Shown here: in pieces, positions 1 through 6,547 of the stretch
Layout of the letters: each line of letters starts with the position of its first letter
How positions within the stretch are numbered: the first letter of the stretch is position 1
Assembly: GCA_035623515.1 (NCBI GenBank)
Contig: DASPTH010000196.1
Span: forward strand, 1-16,033
Reading direction: 5' to 3'
Origin: DASPTH01 sp035623515
GTDB taxonomy: Bacteria > Actinomycetota > Acidimicrobiia > IMCC26256 > DASPTH01
Length of the DNA stretch: 16,033 nt
Program-made: the position numbers and the translations under genes
The notes under the pieces: model-generated
Databases searched by the model: none
What the model was told of the DNA's origin: nothing
The model's input: only the letters and a program-made list of their open reading frames with translations

Positions 1-2
1 GC

Positions 3-1256
3 TCGGCGACGAAGCTCCGCGCCTTCGCGCTCGCGGGCGCACTCGCCGGTCTCGGCGGCGCGCTGATTGCCGGCGCCGTCGAGGCAGTGCCGTTCACGGA
101 GCGCTACTTCCTCGTCGGCGACTCGCTCAACCTCGTCGCGATCGTGGTGATCGGCGGCATCGCCTCGCCCATGGGCGCGGTCATCGGCGCGCTCTGGGTC
201 ATCGGGATGCCCGCGTTCTTCCCCGACAACCAGCTCGTCCCGCTGCTCACCTCGAGCCTGGGCCTGCTCGTGCTCCTCCTGTACTTCCCGGGCGGCTTCG
301 TCCAGATCGCCTACTCGGCGCGGGACGGGCTGCTCGCATGGGCGTCGTCGAAGCGAGCGCCCGTGCCGACGGAGCGCCGCGTCACCAAACCGTCGGTACT
401 GCGACGGCCCGAGCGTCCACCGCTCCCCGACGGCGTCCGGGCGCTCGAGGTCGCCGATCTCACCGTGCGTTTCGGTGGCATCGTCGCTGTCGACCACGTG
501 TCGCTCGTCGTCGGGCCGGACGAGATCGTCGGGTTGATCGGCACGAACGGTGCCGGCAAGTCCACGTTGATGAACGGCGTGGGCGGGTTCGTGCGAGCCG
601 GCGGCACAGTGCGCATCCACGGCGGCGACGTGTCGCGCCTCGGCGCAGCGCGGCGCGCACGCGAGGGGCTCGGGCGCACGTTCCAGGCAGCCCGCCTGTT
701 CCCGGAACTCACCGTGCGCGAGACGGTGGAAGTTGCGCTCGAAGCGCGCGGACGAACTGGATTGCTCTCCACCGCGTTGCTGCTCCCCCGAGCGGCCGCG
801 CGCGATCGTCGCCAGCGTCTAGAGGCCGACGAGCTGATCGGGTTCCTCGGGCTGGGTCGGTACGCGAACGTCCGCATCTCCGACCTCTCGACCGGAACTC
901 GCAGGATCGTGGAACTTGCCGGATTGCTGGCGCTCGACGCGCGCGTCCTGTGCCTCGATGAACCGACCGCCGGAGTTGCACAGCGCGAGACGGAGGCGTT
1001 CGGTCCGTTGATCAAAGAGATCCGGCGCGAGCTCGGCGCCGCGCTGCTGATCATCGAGCACGACATGCCCCTCATCATGAGCATCAGCGACCGCGTCTAC
1101 TGCCTCGAGACCGGGACCGTCATCGCCGAAGGCCCACCCGATGCGGTTCGCGGCGATCCCAAGGTGGTGGCGAGCTATCTGGGAGCGGACGAGCGCGCGA
1201 TCGCGCGCAGCGGCGCCATCTCCGCTGCGCCCGTCGCGTCGCGACTGAACAACTGA
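3..1256 (+). CDS. LivM-LivG fusion: branched-chain amino acid-type ABC transporter permease/ATP-binding protein (5' partial)
   Basis: The reading frame is open from the left edge, so the start lies outside the window; the GTG at 87 is internal. The first ~110 codons are the C-terminal part of a LivM-type permease: a KLRAFALAG loop followed by hydrophobic segments (about nt 130-190, 195-235 and 240-300). A proline/arginine-rich linker (about nt 340-440) leads into a complete LivG-type ATPase. I see Walker A GTNGAGKST at nt 540-566, a Q-loop TFQAARLFPELTV, the signature LSTGTRR (in place of LSGGQ), Walker B VLCLDEPT near nt 944-967, and an H-loop IIEHDMPL. The family imports branched-chain amino acids or related organic acids across the cytoplasmic membrane, using a periplasmic binding protein. 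That protein, LivH and LivF would be expected upstream but are not visible. The real substrate cannot be read from this sequence. The amidohydrolase 29 bp downstream may be co-transcribed. Confidence 0.94.
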   Translation, partial: SATKLRAFALAGALAGLGGALIAGAVEAVPFTERYFLVGDSLNLVAIVVIGGIASPMGAVIGALWVIGMPAFFPDNQLVPLLTSSLGLLVLLLYFPGGFVQIAYSARDGLLAWASSKRAPVPTERRVTKPSVLRRPERPPLPDGVRALEVADLTVRFGGIVAVDHVSLVVGPDEIVGLIGTNGAGKSTLMNGVGGFVRAGGTVRIHGGDVSRLGAARRAREGLGRTFQAARLFPELTVRETVEVALEARGRTGLLSTALLLPRAAARDRRQRLEADELIGFLGLGRYANVRISDLSTGTRRIVELAGLLALDARVLCLDEPTAGVAQRETEAFGPLIKEIRRELGAALLIIEHDMPLIMSISDRVYCLETGTVIAEGPPDAVRGDPKVVASYLGADERAIARSGAISAAPVASRLNN

Positions 1257-1270
1257 CAGGTGTAGGGAGA

Positions 1271-1278
1271 AAGGAAGG
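1271..1278 (+). promoter_or_regulatory. Ribosome binding site of the amidohydrolase
   Basis: AAGGAAGG sits 7 nt before the ATG at 1286. It supports that start over the in-frame GTG at 1322, which lies nearer the conserved N-terminal NDTH motif. Confidence 0.7.
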
Positions 1279-1285
1279 TTGTTCG

Positions 1286-2590
1286 ATGGAGCAAGGAAGG
1301 ACTGATCGAGGTTCTGAGCGGGTGACCGTCGTGTCGAACGACACACACATCGGTCCACGGCTGGTCGAGGACCTGCGTGAATACTGCCCTGCGAGTCACC
1401 TCGAGGAATTCGACCGGTTCGCGGCGACGACGGCGGCGCAGAAGGAGGCCGCCGCGCAGCTGCTCGGCGGCAGCGGGTACCTCGACCACCCGAACCTGCG
1501 CACGCTGGGTCACTATGACTCCGCAGCGCGCCTCGCTGACTACGACTATGACGGCATCGCCGCGGGCGTGATCTTCCACGGCTCCATGAACATGGAGCCG
1601 ATCCCGTTCGTCGAGGCGTCCCTCGGGAGGTTCGGCCGACGGCATGACGACCCCGAGCTCGTCGGCGTGGGCATGCGGATCTACAACCGTTGGCTCGCCG
1701 ACTTCGTGTCGCTGGCACCGCACCGCCACATCGGTCTCGCGCAACTGCCGATGTGGGACATCGACGCAGCGGTCGCCGAGGTCGAGTGGGCGCACGACGT
1801 CGGACTGCGCGGGGTGAACTTTCCCGCAATGCGCGAGGGTGAGCTGCCGGAGTACAACAAGCGTGCCTGGGAGCCGCTGTGGTCGGTGTGCGAGGAACGC
1901 GGCATGCCCCTCGTGACCCACGTCGGGGGCACCTTCAACGCCAAGTACTCAGGGCTCGAATCGGTGGCGCTCGTGCAGATCGAGAGCAACTACGTGTCAC
2001 GACGGGCGGTCTGGTGGCTCATCTTCGCCGGCGTGTTCGAGCGACACCCGGCCCTCAAGTACGTGGTGACCGAGACACCCGGCAACTGGTTCCCGCCCAC
2101 TGCCGTCGAGCTGGACTCGATCCACGGCTTCTACCAGCTGAAGCGCCATGAACCACTGAATGCCGCGTTGCTCGAGCAGGTGCCGCGGCGACCCAGCGAA
2201 TACATGTTGAACAACGTCTTCTTCGGCGCGAGCTTCGCGTCCACGTTCGAGGTCGAGCAGGCGATCCTCCACGGGCTCGATTCCCAGCTGCTGTGGGGCT
2301 CCGACTACCCGCACTTCGAGAGCACATTCGTGCACCGAGACGTACGCGACCTGCCGTCGGTCGGGCGGCTGGCATTGCGCAACACGTTTTGTGCCGTCCC
2401 GGCAGCAAAGACTCGACGGATGGTCGGCGAAAACGCAATCCGCGTCTACAACCTCGATGCCGTCGCGCTCCAGGAGATCGCCGACGCCATCGACGCTCCG
2501 AGCTTCGACGAACTGGCTACGCCGATCGACGCGGTACCCGATGATGCCAACATCCCCGCATTTCGTTCCGGCGCGGGCGCCTGGAGCTGA
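1286..2590 (+). CDS. Amidohydrolase family 2 (Amidohydro_2) metal-dependent hydrolase
   Basis: A 434-residue TIM-barrel hydrolase of the Amidohydro_2/ACMSD-like superfamily, probably cytosolic. Visible landmarks are the N-terminal D-T-H (residues 19-21, a variant of the usual metal-binding DxH/HxH), THVGG with His212, the strand FERHPALKYVVTE (251-263), and the diagnostic WGSDYPHFE (337-345), whose Asp340 is the usual catalytic or metal-binding residue. Length is typical for the actinobacterial subgroup. The ATG start is backed by a strong Shine-Dalgarno. Family members hydrolyse or decarboxylate small organic acids, often in catabolism of aromatic or terpenoid compounds; the substrate here is unknown. 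It starts 29 bp after the ABC transporter gene on the same strand, suggesting one operon for uptake and breakdown. No promoter-like gap separates them. The final ~50 residues are acidic and proline-containing and look like a family tail. Confidence 0.92.
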   Translation: MEQGRTDRGSERVTVVSNDTHIGPRLVEDLREYCPASHLEEFDRFAATTAAQKEAAAQLLGGSGYLDHPNLRTLGHYDSAARLADYDYDGIAAGVIFHGSMNMEPIPFVEASLGRFGRRHDDPELVGVGMRIYNRWLADFVSLAPHRHIGLAQLPMWDIDAAVAEVEWAHDVGLRGVNFPAMREGELPEYNKRAWEPLWSVCEERGMPLVTHVGGTFNAKYSGLESVALVQIESNYVSRRAVWWLIFAGVFERHPALKYVVTETPGNWFPPTAVELDSIHGFYQLKRHEPLNAALLEQVPRRPSEYMLNNVFFGASFASTFEVEQAILHGLDSQLLWGSDYPHFESTFVHRDVRDLPSVGRLALRNTFCAVPAAKTRRMVGENAIRVYNLDAVALQEIADAIDAPSFDELATPIDAVPDDANIPAFRSGAGAWS

Positions 2591-2873
2591 CCGAGCGCCA
2601 GCCTTTGGCAGCGCAGCGCGATCACCGCTTGAGCGTGTCGAGGTCCTTGGCTTCGACTGTCCAGGTGCACGGCGGCCAGCTGGTACGCGGGCTGTTCAGG
2701 AGCGACCGCTTGATCTTCGGACTTGGGCGGACCAGCGCGATCCGAACGCAGCCCCACGCCATCCGCAAATCGTCGCGAAGACAGGGGCGGGGACTTCTCT
2801 TCAAGTCTCCGCATTTGGTCGAGTGCTTCGACGTGTAGACGTGGTTGCACCGGTGTGGTGGGCTCGGTTGTCG
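2591..2873. other. Stretch without a convincing gene
   Basis: Several overlapping frames are open on both strands, but none has a ribosome site, a family motif or clean codon use. The plus-strand frame ending at 2838 finishes with HLVECFDV, reminiscent of the LNLVECFF block that precedes the C-terminus of IS630 transposases. If real, it would place more of the decayed transposase here in a shifted frame. That reading is weak. I see no terminator with a clear stem after the amidohydrolase. Confidence 0.4.
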
Positions 2874-3010
2874 ATGCCGCAGAAATTTGAAACCGAGGTC
2901 AAGGCGGTCGCCGCCGACCTCGCCGCTCACATCGAGATCATCACCGACTACCACCGACACGCCCGACCATTCCGTTGGACCTAGACGGACGACCCCTCAA
3001 AGTCGCGTAA
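2874..3010 (+). pseudogene. Decayed 3' tail of an IS630-family transposase
   Basis: The frame from 2874 reads a short helix (AADLAAHIEIITDYHRHA) followed by PFRWT and a TAG stop at 2982-2984. IS630 transposases end with the pattern 'xDLxxxIxxyixxyNxxxxPFxWTKTADDIL'. Here the codon after WT is TAG where AAG (Lys) is expected, and the next codons read T-D-D, so one A-to-T change explains the stop. Just beyond, in a frame shifted by one, L-K-V-A and a TAA at 3008-3010 match the usual C-terminal end. The DDE catalytic core is absent, so this cannot be active. The family pattern is from memory; the stop codon and residues are seen directly. Confidence 0.55.
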
Positions 3011-3028
3011 CTCACAACGACTTACGCG
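3004..3028. repeat. Short inverted repeat at the end of the transposase relic
   Basis: CGCGTAA (3004-3010) and its exact reverse complement TTACGCG (3022-3028) are separated by 11 nt. They lie directly at the decayed transposase C-terminus, where the terminal inverted repeat of an IS630 element is expected. No partner copy is recognisable upstream, which fits a one-ended remnant. Confidence 0.35.
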
Positions 3029-3094
3029 CGAGAGCACTTGGGCAACGAACCGTGATCTGGCCCGGGCGGTTCAGGCGGCCGGTGCGTGCGAAAG

Positions 3095-3385
3095 CTACAG
3101 GTCGCTGAGAATGGTGTCGGTCTCCGCGTCGCTGAAGGCGCGCAAGGTCTGGGTCGTCAGGTTGCCACGCATACCGATCCTCAACGCGAACTTGGCCATC
3201 GCTTCCCCGCTGGGGGCGTCGAGGACCAAGACGACGTCGTAGGCGCCCATGGTCAGGTAGCTCTCTCGCAGCGTGATTCCCAGAGCTTGAGCGGCTTCCT
3301 TGGCGGCGGCTCGCCGCTGAGGTATCTCCTTGGCGTTCTGGACGCCCTGCTGAGTCATGTGTGCAAGCACGATGTAGGTCGGCAT
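3095..3385 (-). CDS. GYD-domain protein
   Basis: A 96-residue protein beginning MPTYIVLAHMT, matching the GYD family in length and layout: an N-terminal beta strand, a helix with RRAAAKEAAQALG (24-36), the name-giving GAYD-VV block (47-52), and a second alpha/beta unit containing MAKFALRIGMRGN (63-75). The fold is a small ferredoxin-like domain, probably cytosolic; members are widespread but have no settled biochemical role. The frame is open 48 bp further upstream, but the ATG at 3385 has a near-perfect Shine-Dalgarno (GAGGAGG) and matches the family N-terminus, so I use that start. It is divergent from the TadG-like gene and looks monocistronic. Confidence 0.92.
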   Translation of the reverse strand: MPTYIVLAHMTQQGVQNAKEIPQRRAAAKEAAQALGITLRESYLTMGAYDVVLVLDAPSGEAMAKFALRIGMRGNLTTQTLRAFSDAETDTILSDL

Positions 3386-3390
3386 CTCGG

Positions 3391-3397
3391 CCTCCTC
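3391..3397 (-). promoter_or_regulatory. Strong ribosome binding site deciding the GYD gene start
   Basis: On the minus strand this reads GAGGAGG, five nt before the ATG at 3385. It rules out the longer reading frame beginning at 3433. Confidence 0.75.
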
Positions 3398-3677
3398 GGT
3401 ATCCGTGTGCGTGATCGGAGGGATCGTGCCCAACTATGGCGCTTGGCTCACGTCCCGAGTGGGGATGTGAGGCGCCGACCGCCTGGGCCCTCGGTGACGG
3501 CTACCTACGGGGGAGTCGCGGCGCTCGGACGACGACTCCACGGCGAGCGGGGGCCGCGCGAGTTCTTCCGCTTTCTTCAGTCAGTACCCGGGGGCCCGGC
3601 TGCCGACATCCGTCGCAGTACGAGACTCGAGTCGTCGGAACCCGGGGCACCGGCCAATGGGGAACGAGGGAACACAG
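3398..3677. other. Divergent intergenic region between the GYD and TadG-like genes
   Basis: About 280 bp that must hold two divergent promoters. The frames open here are arginine/proline-rich and look non-coding. A perfect 10-bp palindrome, GACTCGAGTC, lies at 3624-3633, about 45 bp before the TadG-like start; it could be an operator but is short enough to be chance. I cannot pick out -35/-10 boxes with confidence. Confidence 0.35.
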
Positions 3678-5444
3678 ATGCACTGGTTCTTCCGCCGGGC
3701 GCGTGACGTTGGTCCCGAACGAGGCTTCTACATGGTCTGGTTCGCGTTGACCCTGGTCACCCTCACAGCGTTCGCCGGCCTCGGTCTCGAGTACAGCCGC
3801 TGGAACAACCTCTCGGCTCGCATTCAGAAGGCAGCCGACGCGTCGGCGCTGGCCGGCGCCGTGTTCATGCCCGACAACGTCGGCAACCAGGCGTTCACGA
3901 CTGCGCGGACGATCGCGTCGGAGAACGGATTTGCCGACGGTGTGAACGGCGTGTCGATCACGACCACGCCCGGCGCACTCCCCAATCAGCTCAAGGTCAG
4001 CATCTCGGTTCCGACGCACAACCCCTGGGGCCAGATCGTCGGCTACGGCTCGACGACGATCGTGCGCACCGCCGTCGCGGAGTACCAGCTGCCGCAGAAC
4101 CTGGGCAGCCCGCAGAACATCTACGGCAACGACCCCGAGTCCGCCGCAGCCCAACCACAATTCTGGGGCAACGTGTTCGGACCTTCCTCCAACAAGGACA
4201 AGGGCGATGCCATCCAGTCCGCCGGGCCCAACGCGGCGGTGAGCCTCTGCAACGCCGACAACTGCACGCCGGGGAACAAGGACTACGACCCGAACGGCTA
4301 CTTCTACGGCATCGACGTGCCGGCCGGCGTGACCGGATCCCTGAACGTCCAGGTCTGGGACCCTGCCTTCGTGCACGTCGGCGACAACTGCACCGACGCC
4401 AACGCCGTGAACAGCCTCAACGCTGCCGCGACCTTGACTGCCGCCCAGATCCCGGGGTACTCGGGCTCGATCCCTCCTGCGACACGGTACGCCTCCGGGA
4501 GCGCGAGCGCGTTCTGCAACGGCGACATGTACTACTCGGATGGCAGCAACACCGCCAACCCCTGGACGGTGTGGACGCTACGCGCACCCGACGTCACACC
4601 TTGGGATCCCACCAACAACCCGATCGTCTGCCAGTCAGAGTTCCCCGGCATCTATCCGGAGACCTCCAACGATCAGCCGAACGGAACGGTCGATTCGACC
4701 CGACTGAAGACGCTTCTCCAGCAGTCGACGGCATATCCCGGCACGAACCCGCCACGTACGTTCGCGTCCTTTTTCCGGCAGTGGGTCACCGTCTGCACAG
4801 TTACCAATCCGATGCAGGGCACCTATTTCCTGCAAGTGCAGACCGCGACGAAGATCGCAGGTACCTCGACTCCCAACGGAGGAGGCGCGAACCGGTTCTC
4901 GCTCCGGGTTGGTATCGGCAGCGACTTCTCGTCGGCGAACGGCCTGCGCGTCTACGGCAGTCAGAAGATGGGTGTCTACGCCAACGAAACCGGTGCCAAT
5001 ACCAAGTTCTACCTGACGCGCATCCTGCCGGGCGAAGCAGGAAAGACCCTGGTGCTGCAGTTCTTCGACGTCGGCGACGCGTCGCAGCCGGGGGTCATCA
5101 CCGTGCTGCCGCCGCCCGATTCGAACCTCGCCGGCGGGGCGCTCTCGAACTGCACCTACACACAGCCCCCGGGCAACTCGACCGGACCGCCCTGGGGCAC
5201 GCTCATTCCCACCACCAACCCGAATTGTCAGATCACCGGCGTGAGCAATACTGGCACGCACTCCTTCAACGGCCAGTGGGTCACGTTCGAAGTGCCGATT
5301 CCGACCGGGTATTCCTGCAACACGAGCGATCCACTCGGGTGCTGGACGCGCCTGCAGTTCAACTTCCCGAGCGGTACGAGCGTCAACGACACAACGACGT
5401 GGGCGGCGTACATCTTGGGAGAACCGGTCCGACTCATCCAGTAG
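3678..5444 (+). CDS. TadE/TadG-like surface protein with one membrane anchor and a large ectodomain
   Basis: Residues 1-65 form a TadE/TadG-type N-terminus: a short basic start (FFRRAR), ERGFYMVW leading into a hydrophobic segment (about 17-38), and the typical helix LSARIQKAADASALAGAVF (45-63), which matches the 'RLQxAADAAALAgA' signature of Tad pilus-associated pseudopilins. About 500 residues follow that are rich in Asn, Thr, Gly, Pro and Ser with scattered cysteines, consistent with an extracellular beta-sandwich region; a distinct unit may begin near VTVCTVTNPMQGTYFLQV. Family proteins are exported and anchored in the membrane, linked to Flp/Tad pili. No other tad/cpa gene is in the window. 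I chose the ATG at 3678 because GAGGG lies 7 nt upstream; an in-frame ATG at 3657 has no good site. The length (588 aa) exceeds typical TadE, so the ectodomain probably has its own binding role, which I infer only. Confidence 0.83.
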   Translation: MHWFFRRARDVGPERGFYMVWFALTLVTLTAFAGLGLEYSRWNNLSARIQKAADASALAGAVFMPDNVGNQAFTTARTIASENGFADGVNGVSITTTPGALPNQLKVSISVPTHNPWGQIVGYGSTTIVRTAVAEYQLPQNLGSPQNIYGNDPESAAAQPQFWGNVFGPSSNKDKGDAIQSAGPNAAVSLCNADNCTPGNKDYDPNGYFYGIDVPAGVTGSLNVQVWDPAFVHVGDNCTDANAVNSLNAAATLTAAQIPGYSGSIPPATRYASGSASAFCNGDMYYSDGSNTANPWTVWTLRAPDVTPWDPTNNPIVCQSEFPGIYPETSNDQPNGTVDSTRLKTLLQQSTAYPGTNPPRTFASFFRQWVTVCTVTNPMQGTYFLQVQTATKIAGTSTPNGGGANRFSLRVGIGSDFSSANGLRVYGSQKMGVYANETGANTKFYLTRILPGEAGKTLVLQFFDVGDASQPGVITVLPPPDSNLAGGALSNCTYTQPPGNSTGPPWGTLIPTTNPNCQITGVSNTGTHSFNGQWVTFEVPIPTGYSCNTSDPLGCWTRLQFNFPSGTSVNDTTTWAAYILGEPVRLIQ

Positions 5445-5465
5445 CAGGCTGGTCGACGGTGGCGC

Positions 5466-5573
5466 CTACACCAGGGCGTGTCGAGCGATGAACGTGTAGG
5501 CCCCCAGCACGTGCGCGGCGACGAGCACGCCGAACGTGAGCAGCGTCCTCCGTCGAGAATGAACCTGCAGCAA
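5466..5573 (-). CDS. Possible small hydrophobic protein or frameshifted gene end downstream of the TatB-like gene
   Basis: Between the TadG-like and TatB-like stops, one minus-strand frame gives a basic stretch (HSRRR) followed by a membrane-like segment, LLTFGVLVAAHVLGAYTFIA, ending at TAG 5466-5468. The frame is open back to a TGA at 5634-5636 but has no ATG or GTG with a ribosome site; the TTG at 5573 is the least bad start. A different frame starts with ATG at 5652, overlapping the TatB-like stop as ATGA, but turns into arginine-rich sequence. One explanation is a translationally coupled gene broken by a frameshift between about 5560 and 5610. A chance open frame is also possible. Confidence 0.25.
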   Translation of the reverse strand: MLQVHSRRRTLLTFGVLVAAHVLGAYTFIARHALV

Positions 5574-5648
5574 GCTGCCGGCGGCGAGCTCGCGTTCTCT
5601 CGCGCGCGGACTTCGGAGGCCAATCTCCAGTCGTCAGCACTTCGCTGA

Positions 5649-5870
5649 TCATTCCTGAGGCTCGCCGCGTGCTGGCCCTTTGGGGTCCGTCGCGTCGAAG
5701 AGTTGGTCGACGTGTTCCGAGAAAGTGCCTCGCCATGCTTGGAGCTCTTTCCACGCGCGCGTCAGCGCTCGAGTCGCGCGCGGGATCTCCTCGGGGCCGA
5801 GGAAGATCAGCACGGCACCGAGAACGATGAGGATGTGGATCGGTGACAACGCTCCGGGGAACACGATCAA
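5649..5870 (-). CDS. TatB/TatA-like membrane protein
   Basis: A 73-residue protein with the MttA/Hcf106 architecture: a very short N-terminus (LSPIH), one hydrophobic helix (about 11-24, ILIVLGAVLIFLG), the hinge GPEEIP (25-30), an amphipathic helix (RATRALTRAWKELQAW, 31-46), and a polar tail. The GPEE-IPR-ATR hinge and longer amphipathic helix are closer to TatB than TatA. In a Tat system this protein would help bind or move folded proteins at the cytoplasmic membrane, but no tatC is in the window, so its partner may be elsewhere. I chose TTG 5870, which has GAGG six nt upstream; GTG 5864 (two codons later) or GTG 5918 are alternatives. It lies 82 bp downstream of the coiled-coil gene on the same strand and may share its transcript. 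Confidence 0.78.
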   Translation of the reverse strand: MIVFPGALSPIHILIVLGAVLIFLGPEEIPRATRALTRAWKELQAWRGTFSEHVDQLFDATDPKGPARGEPQE

Positions 5871-5876
5871 GTCGCG

Positions 5877-5880
5877 CCTC
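5877..5880 (-). promoter_or_regulatory. Ribosome binding site for the TTG start of the TatB-like gene
   Basis: GAGG on the minus strand, six nt before TTG at 5870. It favours this start over GTG 5864, which would be 12 nt away, and over GTG 5918, which has no site. Confidence 0.4.
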
Positions 5881-5952
5881 GACGCACGGCTGCGTCTGTC
5901 CGACGGCCCGTTGACCACGCGAGGGCGGGCCCGAGGAACATTGGGTACTCGG

Positions 5953-6366
5953 CTAGTTGAAGAGAGAGTCGATCACGGAGTCGGCGAGCCCGAATCCGAC
6001 ACCGATACCTGCTCCCGTCGTCATGGCCTGGCCAAAGCCGCTCCCCGACAAGTGCTGGAGCGTGCCGCCGCTCTGCTGTGATGGAGCTGCGCCTGCCGGC
6101 GCCGCGGTGGGCGGTTGCTCCTGCGATGACTGGAGAGAGTTCACGGTGAACACGTGCAGTGCTTGCAGCACGGTTTGCATCTGGAGCTGTTCCTGTTGGA
6201 TCTGAAGCGCAATGTCCTTGAGGTCGAGGATCCACTCCTTCGCGTCGGCGCTCCCGGCGTTGCTCGCCGTGTGGAGTTTGGTCGCCAGGGTTTGGATGGT
6301 TTGCGTCAGCTGCACAGACTCTCGTTGCAACTGCTGGTACTCCTGGTCGATGGTATCGACATCCAT
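5953..6366 (-). CDS. Small coiled-coil protein with glycine-rich C-terminus, unknown function
   Basis: I do not recognise a family. The 137-residue product has three parts. Residues 1-35 are a Gln/Leu-rich helix (QEYQQLQRESVQLTQTIQTL) with coiled-coil spacing. Residues 40-80 form a second helical stretch (EWILDLKDIALQIQQEQLQ...). A flexible Ala/Pro/Gln linker (82-100) leads to a glycine-rich, mildly hydrophobic tail (TTGAGIGVGFGLADSVIDSLF) that could insert into or lie on a membrane. No signal peptide is visible. The ATG at 6366 has an excellent Shine-Dalgarno, GGAGGTG, six nt upstream, although the frame is open much further. It is divergent from the histidine kinase (181 bp between starts) and upstream of the TatB-like gene on the same strand. 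A role at the membrane with the neighbouring two-component and Tat-like genes is inference only. Confidence 0.8.
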   Translation of the reverse strand: MDVDTIDQEYQQLQRESVQLTQTIQTLATKLHTASNAGSADAKEWILDLKDIALQIQQEQLQMQTVLQALHVFTVNSLQSSQEQPPTAAPAGAAPSQQSGGTLQHLSGSGFGQAMTTGAGIGVGFGLADSVIDSLFN

Positions 6367-6372
6367 CGGATC

Positions 6373-6379
6373 CACCTCC
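6373..6379 (-). promoter_or_regulatory. Strong ribosome binding site of the coiled-coil gene
   Basis: GGAGGTG on the minus strand, six nt before ATG 6366. It excludes the open upstream extension, which would also overlap the start of the histidine kinase. Confidence 0.75.
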
Positions 6380-6454
6380 AAGGAACCATCCTGCCGCACG
6401 TCGGCGCAACCGGCTCCCGGCGCGGAGGCTAGACCGCGACGATGGAATGTTTCG

Positions 6455-6483
6455 TCGTCGAGACGCGCCCGACGTGTCGACGA
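6455..6483. promoter_or_regulatory. Inverted repeat in the divergent promoter region before the histidine kinase
   Basis: TCGTCGA (6455-6461) and its reverse complement TCGACGA (6477-6483) are separated by 15 nt, midway between the coiled-coil gene and the histidine kinase. The position suits an operator acting on both promoters, possibly for the response regulator encoded nearby. A 7-bp arm in GC-rich DNA is weak evidence by itself. Confidence 0.2.
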
Positions 6484-6547
6484 ACCTGAAGATTGCTGAG
6501 GCTGTAACGAGGATGCCGAGTGCGCGGCACAAGGCTGGTGAGCGCGG

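Noticed and set aside
819..1921. Long minus-strand open frames opposite the ABC ATPase and amidohydrolase
   Set aside because: Both overlap genes with unambiguous motifs; the antisense products are low-complexity Arg/Ala sequences.
2622..2960. A 112-codon minus-strand frame ending TWTVEAKDLDTLKR
   Set aside because: The ending looks protein-like, but the start has no ribosome site, it overlaps the IS630-like tail in antisense, and codon use is mixed.
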